From: Pseudomonadota bacterium
GTDB taxonomy: Bacteria > Pseudomonadota > Gammaproteobacteria > Pseudomonadales > Pseudomonadaceae
Length of the DNA stretch: 64,000 nt
Direction: 5' to 3'
Assembly: GCA_023388335.1 (NCBI GenBank)
Contig: JAEWGL010000212.1
Coordinates: 5,080 to 69,079 of the forward strand
Below are positions 28,426 to 36,742 of the stretch, piece by piece (within the stretch, counting starts at the first letter, position 1; every line of letters starts with the position of its first letter). The notes beneath the pieces are model-generated. The model searched no databases. It was not told the origin of the DNA and saw nothing but the letters and a program-made list of their open reading frames with translations. Both the position numbers and the translations under genes were made by a program.

Positions 28426-28436
28426 AATAACAACAA
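28426..28436 (+). promoter_or_regulatory. Crc/Hfq target motif at the tctC ribosome site
   Basis: AATAACAACAA (AAN repeats) lies just before CGGAGAT, the tctC ribosome site, in the 29-base gap after opdH. Its arrangement (AACCAATAA run, then CGGAG) closely copies the opdH leader, so both steps of the same uptake route carry the motif. Confidence 0.72.
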
Positions 28437-28452
28437 TGCACGGAGATAGACA

Positions 28453-29433
28453 ATGACCTTTTCACTGCGCCGCCTCGTCCTCGCCACCGGCTGCCTGCTG
28501 CTGGCCGGCCATGCCCTCGCTGGCGAACCCAAGCGCCCCGAATGCATCGCTCCCGCTTCCCCCGGCGGCGGCTTCGACCTGACCTGCAAACTGGTGCAGA
28601 GCGCGCTGGTCAACGAGAAGATCCTCAGCAAACCCATGCGCGTGACCTACATGCCCGGTGGTGTCGGCGCGGTGGCCTATAACGCCGTGGTCGCCCAGCG
28701 TCCGGGCGATGCCGGCACCCTGGTGGCCTGGTCCAGCGGTTCGCTGCTGAACCTGGCCCAGGGCAAGTTCGGCCGCTTCGATGAAAACGCCGTGCGCTGG
28801 CTGGCGGCGGTCGGCACCAGCTATGGTGCCATCGCGGTGAAGAAGGACTCGCCCTACCAGAACCTCGACGACCTGGTCGCAGCGCTGAAGAAAGACCCGA
28901 GCAAGGTGGTGATCGGCTCCGGCGGCACCGTCGGCAGCCAGGACTGGATGCAGACCGCGCTGATCGCCAAGGCGGCCGGGATCAACCCGCGCGACCTGCG
29001 CTACGTGGCCCTGGAAGGCGGCGGCGAGATTGCCACGGCCCTGCTCGGCGGGCACATCCAGGTCGGCAGCACCGACATCTCCGACTCCATGCCGCATATC
29101 CAGAGTGGCGACATGCGCATCCTCGCGGTGTTCTCCGAGAAACGCCTCGACGAGCCGAAGATGAAAGAGATCCCCACCGCCAAGGAACAGGGCTACGACA
29201 TCGTCTGGCCAGTGGTCCGCGGCTTCTACCTGGGGCCAAAGGTCAGCGACGAGGACTACGCCTGGTGGAAGGCTTCGTTCGATACATTGCTGACCTCCGA
29301 GGCGTTCGCCAAGCTGCGTGACCAGCGCGAGCTGTTCCCCTTCGCCATGACCGGCGAGGAACTGGACACCTACGTGAAGAAGCAGGTCGCCGACTACAAG
29401 ACCTTGGCCAAGGAATTCGAGCTGATTCAGTAA
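28453..29433 (+). CDS. tctC: Tripartite tricarboxylate transporter substrate-binding protein TctC
   Basis: TctC (326 residues) is the periplasmic binding protein of a TTT-family carrier. The signal peptide is MTFSLRRLVLATGCLLLAGHALA (given in two parts: basic start, then a hydrophobic core ending in ALA). The mature protein begins with the Bug-family region IAPASPGGGFDLTCKLVQ and contains GGVGAVAYNAVV. It captures citrate-like acids and delivers them to TctAB encoded just downstream. A 100-base gap separates it from tctB, allowing different expression levels. Confidence 0.95.
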   Translation: MTFSLRRLVLATGCLLLAGHALAGEPKRPECIAPASPGGGFDLTCKLVQSALVNEKILSKPMRVTYMPGGVGAVAYNAVVAQRPGDAGTLVAWSSGSLLNLAQGKFGRFDENAVRWLAAVGTSYGAIAVKKDSPYQNLDDLVAALKKDPSKVVIGSGGTVGSQDWMQTALIAKAAGINPRDLRYVALEGGGEIATALLGGHIQVGSTDISDSMPHIQSGDMRILAVFSEKRLDEPKMKEIPTAKEQGYDIVWPVVRGFYLGPKVSDEDYAWWKASFDTLLTSEAFAKLRDQRELFPFAMTGEELDTYVKKQVADYKTLAKEFELIQ

Positions 29434-29533
29434 GCCGTTCTTCGTCGCCTGATCGCGGGCCGCTTGGGAATGAGCTGAGCGCGTCGCATCGAAGCTCAGC
29501 TCAAAGCGCCTGCGTCATCAAGAGGATTTCAAA

Positions 29534-29992
29534 ATGGTCCTGCAACGCATCTTCGCCCTGATCCTGCTGGCCGTCTGTATGGCCCTGGCGGTCATGGCCT
29601 GGCCCTACCAGGCCGCGTTTTCCTATGAACCGGTAGGCCCGCGCGCCTACCCGCTGCTGATGCTCGGCCTGATGGGCCTGGCCCTGCTCTACCTGGCGTT
29701 TCGTCCAACACCCATCGTGCACAAGGACGATGAGCCCGAGCTCGACCGCCAGACGCTGACCAAGATCGGCCTCTGCGTGGCATTGCTGCTGGTGTTTGCC
29801 GCGACCTTCGAGCCGCTGGGCTTCATCCTCAGCAGCATCCTTGTCGGCGTGCCGATGGCCCGTCTGTACGGCGGCCGCTGGCTGCACAGCGCGCTGATTG
29901 TCGTGGCCATGAGCCTGTTCCTCTACTGGCTGTTCGACCGCATGATGGATGTGCCCCTGCCCCTTGGCCTGCTTGACGTTCTGGAGAACTGA
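29534..29992 (+). CDS. tctB: Tripartite tricarboxylate transporter small subunit TctB
   Basis: TctB (152 residues) is the small membrane subunit, with four hydrophobic segments (about residues 4-22, 35-55, 75-100 and 115-135). AGAGGA precedes the ATG. Its stop is 3 bases from the tctA start and its end carries the tctA ribosome site (GGAG), so the pair is tightly coupled. Confidence 0.93.
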   Translation: MVLQRIFALILLAVCMALAVMAWPYQAAFSYEPVGPRAYPLLMLGLMGLALLYLAFRPTPIVHKDDEPELDRQTLTKIGLCVALLLVFAATFEPLGFILSSILVGVPMARLYGGRWLHSALIVVAMSLFLYWLFDRMMDVPLPLGLLDVLEN

Positions 29993-29995
29993 CAC

Positions 29996-31510
29996 ATGGA
30001 TACCTTGAGCTACCTGGGCCAGGGCTTCGGCGTCGCCTTGAGCCCGTACAACCTGGCCACCGCCCTGGCCGGCACCCTGATCGGCACGGTCGTCGGCCTG
30101 CTGCCAGGCCTGGGCCCGACCAATGGCGTAGCGCTGCTGATCCCCATCGCCTTCGCCCTCGGCCTGCCACCCGAATCGGCCCTGATCCTCTTGGCCGCGG
30201 TGTACCTGGGCTGCGAATACGGTGGACGGATCAGCTCGATCCTGCTGAACATCCCCGGTGAAGCCTCCACCGTGATGACCACCCTCGACGGCTACCCCAT
30301 GGCCCGCCAGGGCTTGGCTGGCGTGGCCCTGTCGCTGTCGGCCTGGAGTTCGTTCATCGGTGCCTTCATCGCTACGTGCGGCATGGTGCTGTTCGCGCCC
30401 CTGCTGGCCAAGTGGGCGATTGCCTTCGGGCCGGCGGAGTACTTCGTGCTGATGGTCTTCGCCATCGTCTGCCTCGGCGGCATGGCTGGCGACAAACCCT
30501 TGAAGACCTTCATCGCTGCGCTGATCGGCCTGTTCCTCTCCGCCGTGGGCATCGATGCCAACAGCGGCGTGTACCGCTTCACCGGTGACAGCGTGCACCT
30601 GGCCGATGGCATCCAGTTCGTCGTGCTGGTGCTGGGCCTGTTCTCCATCAGCGAGATCCTTTTGTTGCTGGAGAAGACCCACCACGGCCACGAGGCCGTC
30701 AAAGCCACCGGGCGCATGCTGTTCAACGTCAAGGAAGCGGCCTCGGTATTCGCCGTCAACGTTCGCTGTGGCCTGCTCGGTTTCATCATGGGTGTGCTGC
30801 CTGGCGCCGGCGCGACGCTGGCCAGTGCCGTGGCCTACATGACCGAGAAACGCATCGCCGGCGCCAGCGGCACGTTCGGCAAAGGTGACAAGCGTGGCCT
30901 GGCCGCCCCGGAAACCGCTATCGGTGCCTCTTGCTGCGGCGCCCTGGTGCCAATGCTGACCCTCGGCGTCCCCGGTTCCGGCACCACTGCGGTGATGATC
31001 GGCGCGCTGACCCTGTACAACATCACCCCAGGGCCGATGCTGTTCGAGCAGCAGCCGGACATCGTCTGGGGCCTGATCGCCTCGCTGTTCATCGCCAATA
31101 TCATGCTGGTGATACTGAACATCCCGATGATCCGCATCTTCACCCGCATCCTCGCCGTGCCGAACTGGGCGCTGGTGCCGGTGATCGCGATCATCACCGC
31201 GATCGGTGTCTACGCCGTGCACGCCACCACGTTCGACCTGTTCCTGATGGTCGGTATCGGCATCATGGGCTATATCCTGCGCAAGCTGGACTTCCCACTC
31301 TCGCCGATCCTGCTTGGGTTCATCCTTGGCGGCCTGATGGAACAGAACCTGCGCCGCGCCCTGTCGATCTCCAACGGCGAACTGGGCATCCTCTGGTCGA
31401 GCCCGATCAGCATGGCGGTGTGGGTCCTGACGCTGTGCATGATGACCCTGCCACTGCTGCGCATCTGGCGCCGCCGCGCCCGGCAACGCCGTGCCCTGGC
31501 CGATGTCTGA
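29996..31510 (+). CDS. tctA: Tripartite tricarboxylate transporter large permease TctA
   Basis: TctA (504 residues, about 12 membrane segments) is the transport channel of the citrate/tricarboxylate TTT system. The N-terminal signature GTLIGTVVGLLPGLGPTNGVALL and a mirrored internal repeat LLGFIMGVLPGAGATLASA are characteristic. It forms the tctC-tctB-tctA operon and overlaps the following AbrB-family gene by 8 bases. Confidence 0.96.
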   Translation: MDTLSYLGQGFGVALSPYNLATALAGTLIGTVVGLLPGLGPTNGVALLIPIAFALGLPPESALILLAAVYLGCEYGGRISSILLNIPGEASTVMTTLDGYPMARQGLAGVALSLSAWSSFIGAFIATCGMVLFAPLLAKWAIAFGPAEYFVLMVFAIVCLGGMAGDKPLKTFIAALIGLFLSAVGIDANSGVYRFTGDSVHLADGIQFVVLVLGLFSISEILLLLEKTHHGHEAVKATGRMLFNVKEAASVFAVNVRCGLLGFIMGVLPGAGATLASAVAYMTEKRIAGASGTFGKGDKRGLAAPETAIGASCCGALVPMLTLGVPGSGTTAVMIGALTLYNITPGPMLFEQQPDIVWGLIASLFIANIMLVILNIPMIRIFTRILAVPNWALVPVIAIITAIGVYAVHATTFDLFLMVGIGIMGYILRKLDFPLSPILLGFILGGLMEQNLRRALSISNGELGILWSSPISMAVWVLTLCMMTLPLLRIWRRRARQRRALADV

Positions 31511-32528
31511 GCGGGCCTTGCCACTGTACTGGGCCACAGGGCTGATCGGCCTGGCGGGCGGGTTTCTCGCGAGCCTGGTCGGCTGGCCCCTGCCCTGGAT
31601 GATCGGCGCGCTGCTGGCGATCATCCTGGTGCGCTGCCTGACCCCTTTGCAGCTCACGGAAATCCCCAACGGCCGCAAATGCGGCCAGTGGATCATCGGC
31701 ATCGGCATCGGCCTGCACTTCACCCCAGCGGTGATCGAGCAGGTTGGCAGCCATTTCACGCTGATTTTCTTTGGCGCGCTGTTGACCAGCCTGTCCAGCG
31801 TGTTCGGCGTGTGGCTACTGCGTCGCACGGGAGAAGACCGCGCCACCGCGTTCTTCTCCAGCATGCCTGGCGGATCAGGCGAGATGGTCAACCTCGGCGC
31901 GCGCAACGGCGCCGTGCTCAGTCAGGTCGCGGCGGCCCAGAGCCTGCGTGTGCTGGCGGTGGTATTGTGCGTGCCGGCGGTATTCAAGTTTCTGCTCGGC
32001 GATGGCGTCTCGTTGAGCCATACCGGCAGCGTCAACTGGGGCTGGCTGGCCCTTGTCGGTCCATTGGGCGTGCTCTGCGCCTTGCTCTGGGAACGTTTGC
32101 GCCAACCCAATCCTTGGTTGTTCGGCCCGCTGCTGGTCGCGACCACTATCAGTCTGGTCGGCAACCTGCAGATCGCCCTGCCCGAGGGTGCCAGCCAGGT
32201 GGGCCAGTGGTTGATTGGCAGCGGTCTGGCGTGCCACTTCAACCGTACGTTCTTTCGCCGCGCGCCGTCGTTTCTGGGGCGCACGCTGGTGGCCACGGGA
32301 TTGAGCATGGTCATCGCCGCCAGCGCGGCGTGGGCATTGAGCCGGCTGACGGGGTTGGATCTGCGCTCGCTGACGTTGGGGATGATGCCTGGCGGGATTG
32401 CCGAGATGAGCCTTACAGCGCAGACGCTGCAGCTGTCGGTGCCGCTGGTGACGGCCATGCAGGTGATGCGGTTGCTGTTCGTGTTGTTCCTGGCGGAGCC
32501 ATTGTTCAGGTATTGGAGCCGGGTGTAG
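31503..32528 (+). CDS. AbrB-family membrane protein
   Basis: The 341-residue protein has about ten hydrophobic segments arranged as two similar halves (GLAGGFLASLVGWPLPWMIGAL and, later, the SLVGNLQIALPEGASQVGQWLIG half), matching the AbrB duplication family (COG3180; not the AbrB DNA-binding regulator). Its start overlaps the tctA stop, so it is the last gene of the tct operon. In many Pseudomonas genomes this gene follows tctA. A transport or stabilising role with TctABC is inferred only from that linkage. Confidence 0.85.
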   Translation: MSERALPLYWATGLIGLAGGFLASLVGWPLPWMIGALLAIILVRCLTPLQLTEIPNGRKCGQWIIGIGIGLHFTPAVIEQVGSHFTLIFFGALLTSLSSVFGVWLLRRTGEDRATAFFSSMPGGSGEMVNLGARNGAVLSQVAAAQSLRVLAVVLCVPAVFKFLLGDGVSLSHTGSVNWGWLALVGPLGVLCALLWERLRQPNPWLFGPLLVATTISLVGNLQIALPEGASQVGQWLIGSGLACHFNRTFFRRAPSFLGRTLVATGLSMVIAASAAWALSRLTGLDLRSLTLGMMPGGIAEMSLTAQTLQLSVPLVTAMQVMRLLFVLFLAEPLFRYWSRV

Positions 32529-32560
32529 TTCTTTGGGCTTGGTGGTTCGATAGCCCGGCG

Positions 32561-32584
32561 CTTGGCGGTGCATGTACCGCCAAG
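32561..32584 (+). terminator. Perfect 9-bp hairpin downstream of the tct operon
   Basis: CTTGGCGGT pairs with ACCGCCAAG around GCATGT, 33 bases after the AbrB-family stop and about 90 bases from the convergent ung stop. There is no T-tract; it may end the tct transcript or be a small intergenic repeat. Confidence 0.45.
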
Positions 32585-32671
32585 AACGCCAGAATACTCA
32601 AGACCTGTACAGGGTAGTCAGCATGACGCCCATCCCCGATGGGTTTGCGGGCCGTTCGTGATGAACCACAC

Positions 32672-33367
32672 TCAACCCACAGTCGGCAACGCCCATTCAA
32701 TCGGTGCTATTGCCCGCTGTTGTAGAAACTCATTGGTCCGACTGAAATGCCCGCATCCCAAGAACCCCCGGTGAGCCGACAGCGGCGATGGATGCACCGA
32801 CTTGAGAATCAGATGCTTGGTCCCATCGATCAGCTTCTGCTTGCTCTGCGCATGCGCTCCCCACAAAAGAAACACCACATCAGACCGCTGCTCGCTGACC
32901 ACCTGAATGACCCGGTCAGTAAAGAACTGCCAGCCCTTCCCCGCATGTGACGCGGCATTGCCGCGTTCGACGGTCAGGGTGGTGTTGAGCAGCAGCACGC
33001 CCTGGTCCGCCCAGCTCTGCAGGCAGCCATGCTTGGCGATCGGGATGTTCAGGTCGCGATGCAACTCCTTGTAGATATTGACCAGCGACGGCGGCGTGGG
33101 AATGCCCGGCTGCACCGAGAAGCACAGGCCGTGCGCCTGGCCGGGACCGTGGTAGGGATCCTGGCCGAGGATCACCACCTTGACCCGGTCCAGCGGCGTG
33201 GAATTGAGGGCATTGAAGATCAGCGGCCCCGGCGGGTAGATCTCCTTGCCGGCCGCGTGCTCCTGGCGCAGAAACTCGCGCAGCTGCTGCATGTAGGGCT
33301 GCTCGAATTCATCGCGCAGGGCGGTCTTCCAGCTCGGTTCGAGTTTGATGCGATCGTCGTCAGTCAT
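32672..33367 (-). CDS. ung: Uracil-DNA glycosylase
   Basis: Ung (231 residues) removes uracil from DNA at the start of base-excision repair. The catalytic water-activating motif [18 protein letters not shown] contains the active Asp and His. The C-terminal [17 protein letters not shown] forms the minor-groove intercalation loop. The ATG at 33367 gives the family N terminus [13 protein letters not shown]; an ATG three codons upstream is possible. It stands alone, convergent with the tct operon. Confidence 0.97.
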   Translation of the reverse strand: MTDDDRIKLEPSWKTALRDEFEQPYMQQLREFLRQEHAAGKEIYPPGPLIFNALNSTPLDRVKVVILGQDPYHGPGQAHGLCFSVQPGIPTPPSLVNIYKELHRDLNIPIAKHGCLQSWADQGVLLLNTTLTVERGNAASHAGKGWQFFTDRVIQVVSEQRSDVVFLLWGAHAQSKQKLIDGTKHLILKSVHPSPLSAHRGFLGCGHFSRTNEFLQQRAIAPIEWALPTVG

Positions 33368-33495
33368 GGGGGTCATCCGTAAACAATCCGGCGACACTAG
33401 GAAAGCTGCCCAGTCTTGTCAATCGATCCGACCGACGACCGGCACGATCGCTGTGGCCAGCCATACTTGTGCGGATAACTTCAGCGAGGTTGTCC

Positions 33496-34602
33496 ATGTC
33501 TATTCATTGCGAGGTGCTCACAGGTGTCGATGGTGCGCGCATCGGCATCGCCACCCTGGATTCACCCAAGGCGCTCAACGCCTTGACCCTGCCGATGATC
33601 GAAATGCTCGACAAGCAGCTGCGGGAGTGGGCCTGCGACCCGGGCGTCGTCTGCGTGCTGCTGCGTGGCAATGGCACCAAGGCGTTCTGTGCCGGGGGCG
33701 ATGTGCGCGGGCTGGTCAACGCCTGCCGTGAGCACCCGGGCAGCGTGCCGCCGCTGGCGGCGCGTTTCTTCGCGGCGGAATACCGCCTCGACTATCGCCT
33801 GCACACCTATCCCAAACCCTTACTGTGCTGGGGCCATGGCCATGTGCTGGGCGGTGGCATGGGCCTGCTGCAGGGCGCCAGCGTGCGCATCGTCACACCG
33901 AGCAGCCGCTTGGCCATGCCGGAGATCAGCATCGGCCTGTATCCGGATGTCGGCGCCAGCTGGTTCCTCGCCCGGCTACCGGGCAAGCTGGGCCTGTTCC
34001 TGGGCCTGACTGGCGCGCCCATCAATGCTCGCGATGCCCTCGACCTTGATCTGGCCGACCGCTTTCTCGGCGAGCAGCAGCAGGAAGCGCTCATCGAGGA
34101 ACTGCTGCAGCTGAACTGGCAGGAACAGACCCGCCTGCAACTGAACAGCCTGCTCAAGGCCGAGCAGCACCGTGCCTGCGCCCAATTGCCCGAGGCACAG
34201 TGGCTGCCGCGCCGCGCCGTGATCGATGAGGTGCTGGATGTGGCCGATCCGGTCGCCGCCTGGCGTGCCCTGTGCGGCCTACGCCGGCATGCCGACCCAG
34301 TGCTGGCCGAAGCTGGCAAGCGCTTGCACGATGGCTGCCCGCTGACCGGTCACCTGGTCTGGGAGCAGATCCGACGAGCCCGTCACCTGTCATTGGCGCA
34401 GGTGCTGCAGATGGAATACGCGATGAGCCTGAACTGCTGCCGTCACCCCGAGTTCAGCGAGGGAGTGCGCGCGCGCCTGCTGGACAAGGACAACCAGCCG
34501 CGTTGGCACTGGCCGGACATCGCCCAGGTACCCGCGGCTGTGGTGGAGGCGCATTTCAGCAAGGCGTGGGAAGGCCGCCATCCCCTGGCGGACCTGGCGT
34601 GA
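33496..34602 (+). CDS. Enoyl-CoA hydratase/isomerase family, 3-hydroxyisobutyryl-CoA hydrolase-like
   Basis: The 368-residue length and ECH_2-type C-terminal extension match 3-hydroxyisobutyryl-CoA hydrolases (valine breakdown) rather than 260-residue hydratases. Crotonase features include KAFCAGGDVRGL (oxyanion and CoA pocket), GGGMGLLQGAS, and the hydrolase signature MPEISIGLYPDVGASWFLARLPG (Glu and Asp expected to be catalytic). The start at 33496 follows GAGG. No valine-degradation partners lie next to it, so the physiological substrate remains open. Confidence 0.88.
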   Translation: MSIHCEVLTGVDGARIGIATLDSPKALNALTLPMIEMLDKQLREWACDPGVVCVLLRGNGTKAFCAGGDVRGLVNACREHPGSVPPLAARFFAAEYRLDYRLHTYPKPLLCWGHGHVLGGGMGLLQGASVRIVTPSSRLAMPEISIGLYPDVGASWFLARLPGKLGLFLGLTGAPINARDALDLDLADRFLGEQQQEALIEELLQLNWQEQTRLQLNSLLKAEQHRACAQLPEAQWLPRRAVIDEVLDVADPVAAWRALCGLRRHADPVLAEAGKRLHDGCPLTGHLVWEQIRRARHLSLAQVLQMEYAMSLNCCRHPEFSEGVRARLLDKDNQPRWHWPDIAQVPAAVVEAHFSKAWEGRHPLADLA

Positions 34603-34605
34603 GAA

Positions 34606-35061
34606 TCAGCGCTGCCCGTTGCGCCCGCCCTGCCGACTGTCGTGGCGTTGGCCGCGCAGGCTACGACCGTCCTGGTGGCGCTGCTCGCCTTGGTACCGGG
34701 GCGCGTTGCGGTAGTCGTGGCGATTGCGCTCGCGGCGGTATTCATGGCGCTGGCGATCGGCGTTGTAATGGTTGTCGTAACGCCGGTTGCCCTGCCAATG
34801 AGGGTTCACCCCAGGAGGCGTATAGGGCCTGAAGTGAGGTCCCGGCGCGGGCCGGTAATAGCGGGCTGGCGGGCTATAGTAAGGACGTGGTTGGGGGGCG
34901 ATGTAGTAATCGCGGTTGTAGTAGCCCGGCCGGTAGTAGCCCGGGTGAGCATAACGATCAGCGGTGTAGTATTCGCTGCGATAGTAATGGCTGCCTCCAT
35001 GGGGGGCACAGGCGGTGGTCATCAGGCCCAGCAGGGCGATCAGCAGAATTCGGTAATACAT
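34606..35061 (-). CDS. Tyr/Arg/His-rich putative lipoprotein
   Basis: I do not recognise a functional family. The 151-residue product has a lipoprotein signal (LLIALLGLMTTAC). Residues 25-90 are dominated by Tyr, Pro and Arg (HYYRSEYYTADRYAHPGYY and further YYRPGYYNRDYY-type repeats). The C-terminal third is strongly basic, rich in Arg, His, Gln and Asn with little hydrophobic content, so it is probably disordered. Small Tyr/Arg-rich lipoproteins of this type recur in Pseudomonas. It ends 3 bases from the convergent ECH-family stop. Confidence 0.7.
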   Translation of the reverse strand: MYYRILLIALLGLMTTACAPHGGSHYYRSEYYTADRYAHPGYYRPGYYNRDYYIAPQPRPYYSPPARYYRPAPGPHFRPYTPPGVNPHWQGNRRYDNHYNADRQRHEYRRERNRHDYRNAPRYQGEQRHQDGRSLRGQRHDSRQGGRNGQR

Positions 35062-35235
35062 GGCGGCCTCCCGGACCGCTTGCGTGCGTGTACCAGCGGC
35101 GCTGGCAGGTGTCGATCAGCAAGCGTTCATCGACATGGATTAAGACACTGGCGCCGAGGTGCAGTGCGATCTTCGCAACAAAATGAAACAACGCCGTGAT
35201 CTTCAAATAGCTGAAGTCTTTTTTCAGTCATCTCA

Positions 35236-35401
35236 CTAGTATCCTGTCTCGGAAATAAGCTGTTCACTTTTGGCGGCGTCTTGGGCGCCCGGCCGGCGTT
35301 GCCACACCTCGCCATAGCCCAGCAATGGCTCGTCGCGGCGCCTTGGCCGAACACCCAAGCCACTCGCCAAAAGAGAACGTATTTCCGAGACAGGACACTA
35401 G
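35236..35401. mobile_element. 166-bp palindromic MITE-like element flanked by CTAG
   Basis: The ends TATCCTGTCTCGGAAATA and, on the other strand, TGTCCTGTCTCGGAAATA form inverted repeats that continue inward for about 35 bases to a common TTTTGGCG. Both ends abut CTAG (35236-35239 and 35398-35401), either a 4-base target duplication or part of the repeat. The centre is GC-rich and has no coding capacity. It ends 29 bases before the CWC gene and may affect its promoter. No transposase is present. Confidence 0.7.
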
Positions 35402-35430
35402 AATGAACGGATAAATACCCGGATCTGCCT

Positions 35431-35652
35431 ATGAATGACACCCAACATTGTCCCGCCTGTGGCGCCCTGAATCATTGCAGCCTGGCCGATCCGCGCAGCG
35501 CCACGCAGCGCTGCTGGTGCCATGACGTGCGCATTGACCCGGCCGTGCTTCAAGCCCTGCCCGCCGAGCTGCGCGATCTATCCTGCCTATGCCCGCGCTG
35601 CGCGGCGGTCGAGACGCAACTGCAGGCAGCGAAAAACCCGCTAAACCGATAG
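35431..35652 (+). CDS. Cysteine-rich CWC family protein
   Basis: The 73-residue protein has eight cysteines at residues 7, 10, 16, 28, 30, 52, 54 and 57, including the CWC triplet that names the family and a CPAC opening. The CxxC-like spacings suggest metal (zinc) binding. Function is not known. It lies 41 bases upstream of rsuA and is probably co-transcribed with it. Confidence 0.8.
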   Translation: MNDTQHCPACGALNHCSLADPRSATQRCWCHDVRIDPAVLQALPAELRDLSCLCPRCAAVETQLQAAKNPLNR

Positions 35653-35693
35653 ACTGCGCGGCTTCTGACCACACGCGCGACAACAGCCCCGGC

Positions 35694-36386
35694 ATGCGAC
35701 TCGACCGTTTCCTCGGCAACCTGCCCTGCTTCAACCGTCAACAGGTGCGCCTACTCCTGGTGCAACGGCGCGTGCGTGTCGACGGACTGACGGTGGCCGA
35801 CCCACGCCTGCAGGTGCGGGATTTCAGCCGCATCGAAGTCGACGAGCAGGTGCTGCAGACCGGGCGCGAGGCGCGCTATTTCATGCTGCACAAGCCCGCC
35901 GGCTGCGTCAGCGCCACCCACGACCCGCAACATCCCACCGTATTGGAACTGTTGCCGGCGGGTGAGCGCGACAACCTGCATATCGCCGGGCGCCTGGACT
36001 ACAACACCACCGGGCTGATGCTGCTGACCAACGACGGTCAATGGTCGCGCCGCCTCACCCAGCCTCGCACCAAGCTGCCCAAGGTGTACTACGTGGAAAC
36101 CGAGGATGAGATCGGCCCTCATTACATCGACACCTTTGGCAAAGGGCTGTACTTCGCCTTCGAAGACCTCACCACCCTTCCCGCCGACCTGACCCTGCTC
36201 GGCCCGCGCCAGGCACGCCTGGCCATCGTCGAAGGGCGCTACCATCAGGTCAAGCGCATGTTCGGCCACTTCGACAACAAGGTGGTGCGCCTGCACCGCG
36301 AGCGCATGGGTCCCTTGCTGTTGGACCCGACCCTCGCGCCCGGGGAGTTCCGGGCCTTGACCGCGCAAGAAATCGCCGCGATCTGA
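35694..36386 (+). CDS. rsuA: 16S rRNA pseudouridine-516 synthase RsuA
   Basis: This 230-residue enzyme isomerises U516 of 16S rRNA (E. coli RsuA has 231). An N-terminal S4 domain (MRLDRFLGNLPCFNRQQVRLLLVQ) precedes the catalytic domain with GRLDYNTTGLMLLTNDG, whose Asp is the nucleophile, and the EGRYHQVKRMFG motif. The ATG at 35694 opens the S4 domain; longer in-frame versions would overlap the CWC gene. Confidence 0.92.
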   Translation: MRLDRFLGNLPCFNRQQVRLLLVQRRVRVDGLTVADPRLQVRDFSRIEVDEQVLQTGREARYFMLHKPAGCVSATHDPQHPTVLELLPAGERDNLHIAGRLDYNTTGLMLLTNDGQWSRRLTQPRTKLPKVYYVETEDEIGPHYIDTFGKGLYFAFEDLTTLPADLTLLGPRQARLAIVEGRYHQVKRMFGHFDNKVVRLHRERMGPLLLDPTLAPGEFRALTAQEIAAI

Positions 36387-36742
36387 GCGCTCCTGTCGCC
36401 TTGCTGGCGCCAAAAAACGGCACATGACCGCCCAGCGGTTTTTCCTGCATCATTGCCTGAACGGCCCTTGCGGATTCGCAACCTGGCTGCTTGACTCCAA
36501 TCGTCAGTCTGCATGTGACTCATCAGTCACAACCGCAGTCAGGACGCCTTTTGCCGGTCAACCGATGCCTAGAAGCACCGGTGCACGGCGAATTGCCCGC
36601 GAATAACAATACGCGTCGACCACGCCTGTCAGGGATCGACATGGGGCCCTCCGTTTCACTTCAAGGCGTATGCCTACCTGTCATAAAAAACGTGCACCGT
36701 AGGTGACACGAATACCCTTTTTTTGCGCCAGGAGTCGATGAC
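36387..36742. other. Intergenic region between rsuA and phaG
   Basis: The region contains a short hairpin with T-tract (see 36427) and a perfect small palindrome TGTGACT-CATC-AGTCACA at 36514-36531, which could be a regulator site. Nearer phaG it is AT-richer (CATAAAAAACG around 36679) and likely holds the phaG promoter, but no consensus pair is convincing. No gene is seen. Confidence 0.5.
36427..36443 (+). terminator. Small intrinsic terminator after rsuA
   Basis: ACCGC pairs with GCGGT around CCA and is followed by a run of T, 40 bases after the rsuA stop. The stem is short, so confidence is moderate. Confidence 0.5.

Noticed and set aside
29501..31906. Very long open frame antisense to tctB-tctA (about 800 codons)
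   Set aside because: It mirrors the codon pattern of the TTT genes; its His/Gln/Asp/Gly-rich composition has no domain, signal or ribosome site and is typical of antisense frames in high-GC DNA.
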